From JAHDHW01 sp965277415 (lineage in GTDB: Bacteria; Bacteroidota; Bacteroidia; Chitinophagales; Saprospiraceae): a stretch of DNA of 64,000 nt. Below the pieces are notes generated by a model. It did not search any database and was not told the origin of the DNA. It saw nothing but the letters and a program-made list of their open reading frames with translations. The stretch covers positions 76,381 through 140,380 of the forward strand of contig CBDICS010000058.1 of assembly GCA_965277415.1 (NCBI GenBank). Reading direction: 5' to 3'. Below are positions 1-9,258 of this stretch, one piece after another. Position 1 is the stretch's first letter. Every line of letters starts with the position of its first letter. The position numbers were made by a program, and so were the translations under genes.

Positions 1-1101
1 GATTAACTTTTCCAAAGCTGTTATATAATGACTTAGTGGAAATTTCATTGCTTTGCTAAGCCTTTTTTCCAATTCTTTTCGAAAGAGCCGTCCTGCTAAT
101 CGCATTAAGATATTTCTAGTCTTGAGTTCAAATTCAAGATCTTCAATTTCTATTGCCTTATCCTTTTTATTAAAAACAGGCTCTCCTCTTAATAAAACTA
201 ATCCGGTATAAGTTCCTGACAATTCAATACTTACCTCTAGTCTATTATCCTTATAGTATAATTCAATATCCTCAACTGTAACCGATTTATTGTCAAAATC
301 AAAGGATTTTCCAATCAAAAATGTTTTTGCTATTTTTTGAATGGCAGCTAAAGAAGACTTTCCGATCAATTGAATAGCTACTTCATCTTTTATCTCATCT
401 GAATAGCTAAAAGGAGGAAGGGGACTATACGCCTGTTTATTGGGTTCACTACCAATAATAACGTTCGTATTTGCAGCGATCAATATTTTACTTGATATTT
501 CATCCCCATTGATATTTAAAAGTGTCATTGACAATTTTTCAGGTAGAATACTTACCCAAATATTATAATCCTTTGATACTTGAATAGGTTCTTGGATCTT
601 ACTCCAGGCTTTCTTTACATGATCTTGAAGATTTACTTTAAGCGCTAATTGTTGATCTATAGATTTACAAATTACTGCTTTACTTTTCTCTATAATTTTA
701 TTAGCTATAGATTTAATGGGGATATCAAATAGTGCAAATTGAATTTTTGGTTTTTCTAACCATCGATAGTCTACTACACTTGTATCTGTTATAATTTGCC
801 AATTAGATTCGATTTCATATTTAGTTGAAAATTCCAAAATAATTTCCCCAGTACCTTCTATATTGGTAAGTCTTATATTTTTTTTCATCCAAATAATTAA
901 TGGAACCTGGTAAGTGATATTATAGCGATCAACTATCACTGATATATCCGCTTTTTTCTCAACTCTAACCATCAATTCATCATCCTCTATATTATTGTCT
1001 TCATAAATTAATCCTTTGATTAAATCATTCACCGCTAATTCAATATCTTTTCTAGTTAGCTTAATTGGAAGGCAAACTATAGATGTCTCTTGTTTAATCA
1101 T
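1..1101 (-). CDS. DUF4403 family protein (3' part beyond left edge)
   Basis: The reverse strand is open from the ATG at 1099-1101 to the window edge, giving 367 codons without a stop. I translated it by hand. The start reads MIKQETSIVCLPIKLTRKDI, followed by an IYEDNN segment and a later YNITYQVPLIIW segment. This pattern is typical of DUF4403, a Bacteroidota family of roughly 450-500 residues with two related lipid-binding-like halves. The C-terminus lies outside the window. Family members usually carry an N-terminal signal or lipobox; none is visible from this ATG. A MITE sits only 22 bp upstream of the start and may have changed the promoter or 5' end. The function of the family is not established. 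The family call is from remembered sequence pattern. Confidence 0.8.
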   Translation of the reverse strand, partial: MIKQETSIVCLPIKLTRKDIELAVNDLIKGLIYEDNNIEDDELMVRVEKKADISVIVDRYNITYQVPLIIWMKKNIRLTNIEGTGEIILEFSTKYEIESNWQIITDTSVVDYRWLEKPKIQFALFDIPIKSIANKIIEKSKAVICKSIDQQLALKVNLQDHVKKAWSKIQEPIQVSKDYNIWVSILPEKLSMTLLNINGDEISSKILIAANTNVIIGSEPNKQAYSPLPPFSYSDEIKDEVAIQLIGKSSLAAIQKIAKTFLIGKSFDFDNKSVTVEDIELYYKDNRLEVSIELSGTYTGLVLLRGEPVFNKKDKAIEIEDLEFELKTRNILMRLAGRLFRKELEKRLSKAMKFPLSHYITALEKLI

Positions 1102-1122
1102 ATTTATAAGATAAGTGTTTGT

Positions 1123-1132
1123 CGCCCTAAGG
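1123..1132. repeat. Target-site duplication, left
   Basis: CGCCCTAAGG, identical to 1306-1315 on the other side of the 173-bp element. The uninterrupted target would have been a near-palindrome centred on CCTAAGG. Confidence 0.85.
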
Positions 1133-1305
1133 CATGGCAATTGCAAGAACGATATTTTAGACTTGTGTTATGGTGATCAGTCCTATGGACTGTGTGATTT
1201 GGTGATTGCTTCGCTTGTGAGTGGCCACTTTTGGCAGACTTCAAAAATTTTGATCATTTATTTTTACTCAATTCATTTTTAATAGATAACCTTGCGATTG
1301 CCATG
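1133..1305. mobile_element. 173-bp MITE-like element, copy 1
   Basis: The element has imperfect terminal inverted repeats. The left end is CATGGCAATTGCAAG and the right end reads CTTGCGATTGCCATG, a 14/15 match when inverted. It is flanked by perfect 10-bp direct repeats CGCCCTAAGG at 1123-1132 and 1306-1315, as expected of a target-site duplication. It contains no ORF of note. A second copy of exactly the same length lies at 40306-40478. It must be non-autonomous; the transposase that would move it is not in this window. Confidence 0.85.
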
Positions 1306-1315
1306 CGCCCTAAGG
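1306..1315. repeat. Target-site duplication, right
   Basis: CGCCCTAAGG, identical to 1123-1132. Confidence 0.85.
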
Positions 1316-1861
1316 GACAAAGCCCAAAATACAGGAAAAAATACTTATGATCAAACAGGATTTTTTCCAAATTTCACAAAAACCTGTTGGAATTGTAATT
1401 GATCAGTAGAATAAAAAAACCTAAAGGCCACCGACAAATAGCATGTTTTATAATCTTTGTGATTTGAAACTCGTTTTAAACCTACTCTTAATCATCTCAT
1501 CAATTGGGATTTCCTATGTAGTTTTTCATAGTTTTGAATTGATCTTTTTAATATTTTTTCAAGTTTCAAACAGAAAAATCACTTATAAATGCATTTTTTT
1601 TGCTCATTTTTTGGGGTTCTGACTTAAAAAAAAATAATTTTATCTCACATTTTTCGACAATAACACAATAAATAAAAACATAATACGTTTTTATAAAACA
1701 AGTTATATATTTTATATTTTCTAATATTATTTATTATTATTTTATTTAGATACCGAAGTGTATTTTTTTAAATAGAAGAAAAGTAAGATCATTGTAATGT
1801 GAAAGATAGGAAACAGTGTTGAAAGACTAAGCCGATGAAAAGAATTGGCTTCACTAAATTT

Positions 1862-1889
1862 GGATATGTTCATGGGATTATAATTTGTT
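1862..1889 (+). repeat. 28-bp direct repeat, copy 1
   Basis: This box starts GGATATGTTCATGGG and ends TATAATTTGTT. It is identical to 2019-2046, 157 bp downstream. Its TATAATTTG end resembles a Bacteroidota -7 element, so it could be a promoter, but no matching -33 TTG is kept in both copies. A hairpin begins two bases after it. Confidence 0.8.
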
Positions 1890-1890
1890 G

Positions 1891-1943
1891 TTTAGTGAGC
1901 TGTAATATCTCAATTATTTGGGATATTACAACTCCTCACTAAA
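1891..1943 (+). other. Two-part hairpin after box copy 1
   Basis: The outer stem TTTAGTGAG (1891-1899) pairs with CTCACTAAA (1935-1943). The inner stem GTAATATC (1902-1909) pairs with GATATTAC (1922-1929). It could be an RNA structure, a terminator or a DNA element. Confidence 0.7.
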
Positions 1944-2018
1944 TTTCAGAAGAATCAGAGGAGAAAGGAATATCTCGCACTTCCAAATTTTCGCTAGGAT
2001 TACCTAGCCACCAAACTC

Positions 2019-2046
2019 GGATATGTTCATGGGATTATAATTTGTT
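2019..2046 (+). repeat. 28-bp direct repeat, copy 2
   Basis: Identical over 28 bp to 1862-1889. It is followed six bases later by a different hairpin. Confidence 0.8.
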
Positions 2047-2052
2047 ATAGTT

Positions 2053-2086
2053 AGTCGTATTATTTACTTTATGTGATAATACGACT
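2053..2086 (+). other. Hairpin after box copy 2
   Basis: AGTCGTATTAT (2053-2063) pairs perfectly with ATAATACGACT (2076-2086), with a 12-nt loop. A T-rich stretch follows, so it could terminate a short transcript. It lies 168 bp upstream of the VPS10-type gene. Confidence 0.7.
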
Positions 2087-2253
2087 TTCTTCTTTTTAGC
2101 AAGTTTCTCATTAAAACCTTCCCATTCAAAATGTGTTCTCTTACATCAGTCCTTTCGAAAATAACATGGTTTTTTCTATCTTGCAGTATTAGGAATTTAT
2201 TTTATAATTACTTTGACGATCGATCAAAACGATTACCTACTCACAATACAAGA

Positions 2254-5200
2254 ATGAAAAAACTAAACTTCAAACTCACATTTCAAAAGCTATTTTTGAT
2301 AGCATTCGCATTATTTCTATTTGTCCCTTCCACAGAAGCACAAAAACGAAAAAAGAAAAAAAAATCTGTAGAAAGCCCTACCCTTCCTAGCATAACTTAT
2401 GATGAAAGCCTTTATAATTCTCTACAATGGAGAAATATAGGTCCGTTTCGCGGTGGTCGATCCTGTGCAGTTGCAGGTGTTTCTGGTAAACCAAACCTCT
2501 ACTATTTTGGAGCGACTGGAGGAGGAGTCTGGAAAACGACTAATGGTGGCCGCCATTGGGAGAATATTTCAGATGGCTTTTTTGGAGGTTCAATTGGAGC
2601 AATTGCAGTGAGTGAATCCGATCCTAATGTGATATATGTTGGCGGCGGTGAAGTCACGGTTCGAGGTAATGTATCTTCAGGTTATGGTATCTGGAAGACT
2701 GAAGACGCAGGCAAGACTTGGACACAGATAGGATTAAAAGATTCAAGGCATATTTCAAGAATCAGAATTCATCCGAAAGACCACAACATTGTCTATGCCT
2801 CTTCGATGGGGAATTTATATAAAGCTAATGAAGAACGTGGCGTTTATAAAAGTGTAGATGGAGGTAAATCCTGGAAAAAAGTGCTCTTTGTTAATAATGA
2901 AGTGGGGATAGTTGATCTCTGTATGGATCCTAATAATTCAAGGATTATGTACGCTGCTTCTTGGCGTTTTAAGCGAACGCCTTATGACCTATCAAGTGGT
3001 GGTGAAGGTTCCAAAATTTTTAAGAGTAATGATAGTGGTGAGACATGGGAAGATATCACTTATAATAAAGGGTTACCAAAAGGCACAAGAGGTATTTCTG
3101 GGATTACGGTTTCTCCAGCTAATTCGGATAGAGTTTGGGCAATCATTGAATCTGCGAAAGGTGGTGTATTCCGATCTGATGATGCTGGAAAAACATGGAC
3201 CAAAGTGAATGATGAAAGAAAACTTCGTCAACGTGCCTGGTATTATACTAGAATTTATGCTGACCCTGTAGATGAAGATGCTGTTTATGTAATGAATGTT
3301 CGTTATCACAAGTCAGTCGATGGTGGAAAAACATTTAAAGCATCTCGTACACCTCATGGCGATCATCATGACCTCTGGATCGCACCTGAGAATCCAGATC
3401 GAATCATAGTCGCAGATGATGGTGGCGCTCAGGTCACCTATGATAATGGTGAAACCTGGAGTACTTATCACAACCAACCAACTGCTCAATTTTATCGGGT
3501 GACGACTGATAATCATTTCCCATTTCGCATCTATGCAGCTCAGCAAGATAATAGCACTATTAGGATTAGTAATAGAACAAGTGGTCGTTCTATCGGCGAG
3601 GACGATTGGGAGGTTACAGCGGGTTGTGAATGTGGTCATATTGCTATTGATCCTCTCAATAATGACATCGTTTATGGAGGTTGCTATGATGGTCTATTAG
3701 AACGAAAAGATCATGAAACCGGATTTCTAAGAGTCGTAAGTGTATGGCCTGACAATCCGATGGGACATGGCGCAGAAGGAATGCGTTATCGTTTTCAATG
3801 GAATTATCCAATCTTCTTTTCGCCTCATGATCCCAAAAAGTTATATACAGCAAGTAATCATTTACATGTAAGTACTAATGAAGGCCAGTCATGGGATATC
3901 ATAAGCCCTGATCTTACTAGAAATGATTCCAGTAAATTGGTTTCTTCAGGTGGACCAATTACCAAGGATAATACTTCTGTTGAATACTATTGTACCATTT
4001 TTGCAGCCGTGGAATCTCCTAGAGTAAAAGATTTACTCTGGGTGGGATCCGATGATGGTTTAGTTCATATATCAAAAGATGGAGGCAAACATTGGGAAAA
4101 TGTTACCCCGCCATCTATGCCAGACTGGATGATGATCAATAGTATTGAAGCCGATCCTCATAATGATGGCGGTGCTTATCTAGCCTGTACCATGTACAAA
4201 TTAGGAGATTTCCAGCCTTATCTATATAAGACTAAGGATTACGGAAAAACATGGACTAAGATTACTAAAGGCATCAATGAAGAACATTTTACAAGAGTCA
4301 TTCGAGCAGATCCTGAAAAACCTGGAATTCTTTATGCTGGAACTGAGACAGGAATGTATATATCATTTGATGATGGAAATTCATGGCAGTCATTCCAAAT
4401 GAATCTACCTATTGTACCTATTACAGACTTAACGATTAAACATAATACACTCATCGCAGCTACCCAAGGTCGTTCTATTTGGATGATTGATGATTTGACG
4501 GTACTTCATCAATTAGAAAATTCGAAGAATTCAGAAATTTATCTTTACCAACCTCCAGCTTCTTTCCGTATTGCGGGCAGCCAGGCCAAAAATTTAAAAA
4601 CTGAAGGCACCAATCATACTGGAGGCGTCGCAGTTCATTACTATTTAAAAAATGATCCTGATACTGCTGAAGTAAAATTGGAATTTATGGAAACCAATGG
4701 AACGCTTATAAAGACCTTCTCTTCAAAAGCAAAAAAGAAAAATGAAAAGCTGGAAGTCGTAGAAGGAGGAAATACCTTTTCCTGGAATATGTCTTATCCA
4801 GATGCTAAAAAATTTGAAGGAATGATCCTTTGGTGGGCAACACTTGCAGGGCCTAAAGCCATCCCAGGTGATTATAAGGTCAAGCTCACCGTCGGTGAAC
4901 AAGAGGTTGAAAAAGATTTTAAAATTGAAAAAGATCCACGAGCGACAAGTTCTGATGCTGATGTAAAAGCACAATTTGATTTCATTAAAGAAGTAGTAGA
5001 CAAACTTACTGAATCTCATGAAGCAATTATCAATATTAGAGATATCCGTAAGCAAATGAATAATTATACGACTCGTTTGCCAGAAGGAGAAAGTATGCAG
5101 GATTTAAGGGATGCCGCTGAAGCCATTGATTCAAGCCTAACCCTCGTAGAGGAAGCCTTATATCAAACTAAAAATAGAAGTAGGCAAGACCCTTTGAATT

Positions 5201-5424
5201 TTCCAATCAGGTTAACAAATAAACTGGCCTCGCTCAATACAATGACTAGAAGCGGTGACTACCCTCCTACTCAACAAGCGATCAAAGTAAAAGATGAATT
5301 GATTCGAGAAATTGATATTCAACTCCGTGAATATAAAAACGTTTTGGGAAAAGATCTACCAGCATTTAATCAATTAGTTCGTACCAAAGAGATCAATGCT
5401 ATTATGATTAAGGATAAGGAATAA
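2254..5424 (+). CDS. VPS10/BNR-repeat (sortilin-like beta-propeller) secreted protein
   Basis: The ATG at 2254 is preferred over the one at 2131 because it opens a clear signal peptide (MKKLNFKL..., hydrophobic core, cut near S-T-E-A-Q). The 1056-residue product is made of repeated BNR/Asp-box motifs such as SxDGGKSW, SDDAGKTW and DNGETW across roughly residues 60-800, as in VPS10/sortilin-type propellers. The last 250 residues form a beta-sandwich-like and then helical tail typical of this Bacteroidota family. Other members are annotated as glycosyl hydrolase or VPS10 proteins without a demonstrated substrate. It is probably exported to the periplasm or surface. No T9SS tail is visible. Confidence 0.88.
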   Translation: MKKLNFKLTFQKLFLIAFALFLFVPSTEAQKRKKKKKSVESPTLPSITYDESLYNSLQWRNIGPFRGGRSCAVAGVSGKPNLYYFGATGGGVWKTTNGGRHWENISDGFFGGSIGAIAVSESDPNVIYVGGGEVTVRGNVSSGYGIWKTEDAGKTWTQIGLKDSRHISRIRIHPKDHNIVYASSMGNLYKANEERGVYKSVDGGKSWKKVLFVNNEVGIVDLCMDPNNSRIMYAASWRFKRTPYDLSSGGEGSKIFKSNDSGETWEDITYNKGLPKGTRGISGITVSPANSDRVWAIIESAKGGVFRSDDAGKTWTKVNDERKLRQRAWYYTRIYADPVDEDAVYVMNVRYHKSVDGGKTFKASRTPHGDHHDLWIAPENPDRIIVADDGGAQVTYDNGETWSTYHNQPTAQFYRVTTDNHFPFRIYAAQQDNSTIRISNRTSGRSIGEDDWEVTAGCECGHIAIDPLNNDIVYGGCYDGLLERKDHETGFLRVVSVWPDNPMGHGAEGMRYRFQWNYPIFFSPHDPKKLYTASNHLHVSTNEGQSWDIISPDLTRNDSSKLVSSGGPITKDNTSVEYYCTIFAAVESPRVKDLLWVGSDDGLVHISKDGGKHWENVTPPSMPDWMMINSIEADPHNDGGAYLACTMYKLGDFQPYLYKTKDYGKTWTKITKGINEEHFTRVIRADPEKPGILYAGTETGMYISFDDGNSWQSFQMNLPIVPITDLTIKHNTLIAATQGRSIWMIDDLTVLHQLENSKNSEIYLYQPPASFRIAGSQAKNLKTEGTNHTGGVAVHYYLKNDPDTAEVKLEFMETNGTLIKTFSSKAKKKNEKLEVVEGGNTFSWNMSYPDAKKFEGMILWWATLAGPKAIPGDYKVKLTVGEQEVEKDFKIEKDPRATSSDADVKAQFDFIKEVVDKLTESHEAIINIRDIRKQMNNYTTRLPEGESMQDLRDAAEAIDSSLTLVEEALYQTKNRSRQDPLNFPIRLTNKLASLNTMTRSGDYPPTQQAIKVKDELIREIDIQLREYKNVLGKDLPAFNQLVRTKEINAIMIKDKE

Positions 5425-5437
5425 CGAATTAATAAGT

Positions 5438-6016
5438 ATGCTTAAACCAACATTTTTTAAGACTCCATCGGCACTTAGAAAGTGGTTTATTAAAAACCAT
5501 TTATCAAAGAAGGAGTTACTTCTGGGATATTATAAAAAGGCCACTAAAAAAGCTAGTGTAGATTGGTCTCAATCTGTTGATGAAGCGATATGTTTTGGCT
5601 GGATAGATGGTATACGAAGGCGAATTGATGACGAGGCCTATTCTATTCGATTTACACCTCGAAAAGAAAAGAGCCATTGGAGTGCGGTGAATATTGAAAA
5701 GGTAAAACGCTTGACTAAGGAAGGATTGATGTATCCTGCTGGCGAAGCGGCCTTCAAAAAACTGGATTCAAAAAATGCTATGCAATTTGCTTATGAACAG
5801 AAAAAAATTGTATTAGATAAAAAATATGAAGCTCAAATTAAAGCTAAGGAGAAAGCTTGGAGCTTCTTTGATAATCTGGCGCCTTCTTATAAGAAATCAA
5901 CTATTTATTGGATTATAAGTGCTAAACAAGAAGCAACTCGCTTGAGAAGATTAAAGATCCTAATTGAATCTGCTGAAGATGGTTTGATGGTTCCTCATCT
6001 TCGTAGAAAGAAGTGA
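5438..6016 (+). CDS. YdeI/OmpD-associated family protein
   Basis: This 192-residue cytoplasmic protein lies 13 bp after the VPS10-type gene on the same strand, so the two may be co-transcribed. The segment D-E-A-I-C-F-G-W-I-D-G with the following R-F-T-P-R-K and W-S-A-V-N matches the YdeI/OmdA family (also labelled bacteriocin-protection). A basic helical C-terminus with a short Leu/Arg-rich stretch is also usual. The biochemical role of the family is unclear. Confidence 0.88.
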   Translation: MLKPTFFKTPSALRKWFIKNHLSKKELLLGYYKKATKKASVDWSQSVDEAICFGWIDGIRRRIDDEAYSIRFTPRKEKSHWSAVNIEKVKRLTKEGLMYPAGEAAFKKLDSKNAMQFAYEQKKIVLDKKYEAQIKAKEKAWSFFDNLAPSYKKSTIYWIISAKQEATRLRRLKILIESAEDGLMVPHLRRKK

Positions 6017-6024
6017 TAATTAGA

Positions 6025-6068
6025 CATTAGATATTCGTCAATAGGATTAAATCGACGAATATCTAATG
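6025..6068. terminator. Bidirectional hairpin between convergent genes
   Basis: A perfect 15-bp stem (6025-6039 with 6054-6068) encloses a 14-nt loop. It sits between the converging ends of the YdeI-family gene (6016) and the M36 protease gene (6080). Confidence 0.75.
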
Positions 6069-6079
6069 CCCAATTTCCT

Positions 6080-8974
6080 TTATTTTTTCAAAACGATCCG
6101 TTTAATAAATTTCTGTCCGCCAATTTCGAATTCTAAATAATAGACACCTTCAGGCTGTCGGCTAAGGTCAATAGCTATTTCAGCTCCACCATTTGTTTCA
6201 AATTGTCTAGTCCCAATTATTTGTCCTTGTGTATTTAAAATCTGCAAATCAACATATCCCCTAAGATGATCAGACAATTTCACTATACTTAAGCCTTGAC
6301 TAGGATTTGGAAAGATTTGAATATCCTCTAAGTTTGCTTTTAATTCTGCATTTACGATTTCGGAAAAAATTTCACGCCCATCATGATCAACTTGCCTCAG
6401 TCTATAATAGTATTCAACTTCTGGCCTTACATTTTCATCTATAAATGAATAATTTACTGCTTGTTCGCCCTCTGAACGTCCATCAATCCAAGCAATCGTT
6501 TCAAAACTAAGGCCTCCTTGATTTTGACGTTGAATGTCAAATCCTTTATTATTTAATTCAAATGCAGTTGTCCAATTCAATTCAATTTCCAGATCTTCAT
6601 GATTAGGAACAGCTTTAAACATCGTCAATTCAACAGGCAATGGTGAATTTTCAAAAAGCTCTTCGTCCGTCATTAAAGGAACATCAGGTGGCAGATCAAA
6701 AGCTTCTGTTTGATCACTTCGACTACCTGAACTACCTTGATTTGCTGAAAAGCCTAATCCTCTTCGAGCAAAAACATTCCAAATAATTGACCGATTGGCT
6801 TCTCCATTATTATCCAAATCAGCTTGCAATATCGCATCTCTTCCATCTACAAAGCCAGGACTACAAGGCTGTTCTTTCAATCCATCTAAAATCAATTGCG
6901 CCGTGATGTTATTTCCACCAGTTCCATTGTATAGATCGAAATCTAAACCATGTTCATTAATCATTGCCCAATTGAGATCCCAAATCATCGTACACCAAAT
7001 GAATCCGATACCATGAGGTTGAGATATTCCCGCATCATCAACATTCCCATAAGTATAATCATTAACCGTCATATCCGTTGTATACGGAGCAGGCCGAATT
7101 CCATTTCCAGATGTAGATTCACCTAAAGCATAAGTTCCAACACCTCTGCTATCATCATGATTATCACCAGGTTCTATCGTCATCCATAAACCAAAAAAAT
7201 CACTCCATCCTTCACCCATTTGTTCTGCATTGTTTAGACAACTGCTGGAAGAAGGGCCACCGGTAAGCCGTATAGAAATTCCATGTCCATATTCATGCGC
7301 AATAATCCCATTGTCGAGGTCACCATCTATCGCTGGGCTATCATCAAGTACAGTTGCATTGAGTCCATTGGCCAGTTCAGCTCTGAGGGTCGTACAATCC
7401 TCTTGACGAATCATTACAGCAGGAATAGTTACTGAACCACCATCATCCCCTGGTCCCATCGTCACTAAACCGGGTACATTATTACAAACGATGACACCTA
7501 TGGCCCCTGCGTTTTGAGCATTTAAACATTTTGTACCAAACTCACAATCACCTCGATCTAGTAAAGCTATATTTCCAGAAATTTCCCCACCATTTACTAA
7601 GGCATTACAAGCCCATGTCGGATTTCCACTGCCATCATCTACTTCTACGACATCTCCAGTAGTTGCCGTATTCAATGAGCCTCCAAAAGCAGCAGGTTCC
7701 ATTTCATACAATCCAGCAACATTCATAGGTGCATTGATTTCCAGTGCACTTGCAGCTCCCCATAAATACATTTGCATCCGAGGATTTCCACCATCATTGG
7801 GCGTAGAAAAATTTGCATTATTAGTTCCTCCTCCATCTTGCGCTTCAGCATATACATAGTCACCTCCTGCACCTCCTCTGCCTTGATTGTCTTCTTGAAA
7901 ATTACCTGAAACCTCATCAAACCCATATTGATACCAAACATCATGCATCAAATTGTTCCAATAGAATAAATTAGTAATATATGGATCCGTATCTAATTCT
8001 GGATCAGTGTTTAAATCTAGTGGAAAATCAAATTCCAGGCTTGCACCGCCATCAGCTCGGGCATCATCACCGCCAGTTGGTCCATTTGAGTTATTATGAT
8101 CCTGATAAGCATCTGCATTATTTCCTTTGGTGTGGGTATAAGTAGAAGATCCATCATCATGCCAACCCAATGTTCCTGCATCACCAGCATCATCCCATGG
8201 ACTTACAGCTATTGTTCTACTACCATGACTAGGGCTTTCTACTGGGAAAGCAAAAACATTATAAGAATTAGCCACGAGTGTTGCATTCTTTAAAAGGGTA
8301 ATTTCAGCTAAATGCTTTACTGCTGCTTTAGTTGAATGATTATGCCCCTCCTTATGAAATGAACAATGAATGACTTGATTGTATTCCGCTATGATCTCGC
8401 TAGTTTGAGCATCTACAAAAGTATTCCACCAATTATCAGCTGAAGCCTCATACAAACTTACTTCCCAACACAATTTAAGTGTTGCTTCTTTTTCAAAATA
8501 AACCAATCTAACTTTGATCTGCTCAAGTGCAATACTTCCCTTCTCAAAAATAGTCAATCGATCAGCACTGTTCGAAGCTTCTATCATGGATGGCGTTTCA
8601 CCATTAAGCTCATGCACCTCCATTACTTTTTGCAATGCATTAACGGCACTGATTTGAACTTGAGTAGTATTGATTTTTGTTTCGACATTTGATACAAATA
8701 CTCCATTGGCACTTAATAGTTCAGCTGATTTAATATTAAAATTTGTAATGGAATTCTTTATTTCAATGCCTTGATATTTTTGTTTTAAATATAAATGGGT
8801 GATCCCACTATGGCGGCTTTGGTATTCATCACTTATTTCAATATCTGATAAATCTATTGCACTGTACTTTCCGCTTTCTTCAAGATATTGAATGGCAATA
8901 TCATAAGAGGACTGAGCATAAAGAAGAGAGGACAGTAGGCATAATCCTACCATCAGGGTGTTCTTGATCATCAT
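6080..8974 (-). CDS. M36 (fungalysin-type) metalloprotease with PA domain and T9SS tail
   Basis: The 964-residue preproprotein begins with a signal peptide (cut after L-Y-A-Q). An FTP/PepSY-like propeptide covers about residues 20-200. The peptidase core carries the zinc motif H-E-Y-G-H at 560-564 and a downstream E-G-W-S-D-F-F segment supplying the third ligand. A protease-associated (PA) domain is inserted at about 410-540 (V-V-E-V-D-D-G-S-G-N through V-I-V-C-N-N). The C-terminus has a fibronectin-like region and a T9SS domain (I-F-P-N-P-S-Q-G). It is expected to be secreted and self-processed, degrading extracellular protein. The start is MMIKN; either Met is possible. Confidence 0.95.
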   Translation of the reverse strand: MMIKNTLMVGLCLLSSLLYAQSSYDIAIQYLEESGKYSAIDLSDIEISDEYQSRHSGITHLYLKQKYQGIEIKNSITNFNIKSAELLSANGVFVSNVETKINTTQVQISAVNALQKVMEVHELNGETPSMIEASNSADRLTIFEKGSIALEQIKVRLVYFEKEATLKLCWEVSLYEASADNWWNTFVDAQTSEIIAEYNQVIHCSFHKEGHNHSTKAAVKHLAEITLLKNATLVANSYNVFAFPVESPSHGSRTIAVSPWDDAGDAGTLGWHDDGSSTYTHTKGNNADAYQDHNNSNGPTGGDDARADGGASLEFDFPLDLNTDPELDTDPYITNLFYWNNLMHDVWYQYGFDEVSGNFQEDNQGRGGAGGDYVYAEAQDGGGTNNANFSTPNDGGNPRMQMYLWGAASALEINAPMNVAGLYEMEPAAFGGSLNTATTGDVVEVDDGSGNPTWACNALVNGGEISGNIALLDRGDCEFGTKCLNAQNAGAIGVIVCNNVPGLVTMGPGDDGGSVTIPAVMIRQEDCTTLRAELANGLNATVLDDSPAIDGDLDNGIIAHEYGHGISIRLTGGPSSSSCLNNAEQMGEGWSDFFGLWMTIEPGDNHDDSRGVGTYALGESTSGNGIRPAPYTTDMTVNDYTYGNVDDAGISQPHGIGFIWCTMIWDLNWAMINEHGLDFDLYNGTGGNNITAQLILDGLKEQPCSPGFVDGRDAILQADLDNNGEANRSIIWNVFARRGLGFSANQGSSGSRSDQTEAFDLPPDVPLMTDEELFENSPLPVELTMFKAVPNHEDLEIELNWTTAFELNNKGFDIQRQNQGGLSFETIAWIDGRSEGEQAVNYSFIDENVRPEVEYYYRLRQVDHDGREIFSEIVNAELKANLEDIQIFPNPSQGLSIVKLSDHLRGYVDLQILNTQGQIIGTRQFETNGGAEIAIDLSRQPEGVYYLEFEIGGQKFIKRIVLKK

Positions 8975-9258
8975 AATTAGAGGGCTAGTTTTAAATAATT
9001 ATTCTAAAAATAATAAAGAAGCTTAAAGTTTTCAAATAAATATTCTAAAATGTAATATATAAGACTGCATGATACCCGAATCTATGATTAACAACAATGA
9101 AAATGAGTGAAAGAAGAAAATCAAAATCCATATTTCGATGACAAAATCTTATCTTGTGGAGTAGTACAAACAAGAATTGATAAAGATTTTAAAAATCTGA
9201 CCTTGCATTAATTTTATAAACACTAATCTTTTTTTACACCACAAAATAATATTTATTC

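Larger units (their letters stand above)
1316..2253. other. Long gene-free region with two box-plus-hairpin units
   Basis: No convincing protein gene is seen here. The first 450 bases are very AT-rich with poly-T and poly-A tracts. From about 1829 the region is structured: a stem at 1829-1836/1844-1851, then two copies of a 28-bp box, each followed by its own hairpin. The VPS10-type gene could be read from an ATG at 2131, but the better start is at 2254. Confidence 0.6.

Noticed and set aside
1862..2046. Two identical 28-bp repeats as a CRISPR array
   Set aside because: Only two copies, 157 bp apart, with hairpins of different sequence in between and no cas genes; spacing is far too long for a spacer.
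2131..2253. N-terminal extension of the VPS10-type protein from the ATG at 2131
   Set aside because: The 41 extra residues put the signal peptide inside the protein; the ATG at 2254 gives a proper signal sequence.
3313..3639. Minus-strand ORF inside the VPS10 gene, and similar antisense frames elsewhere
   Set aside because: They are shadows of long, well-supported genes and show no family motif.
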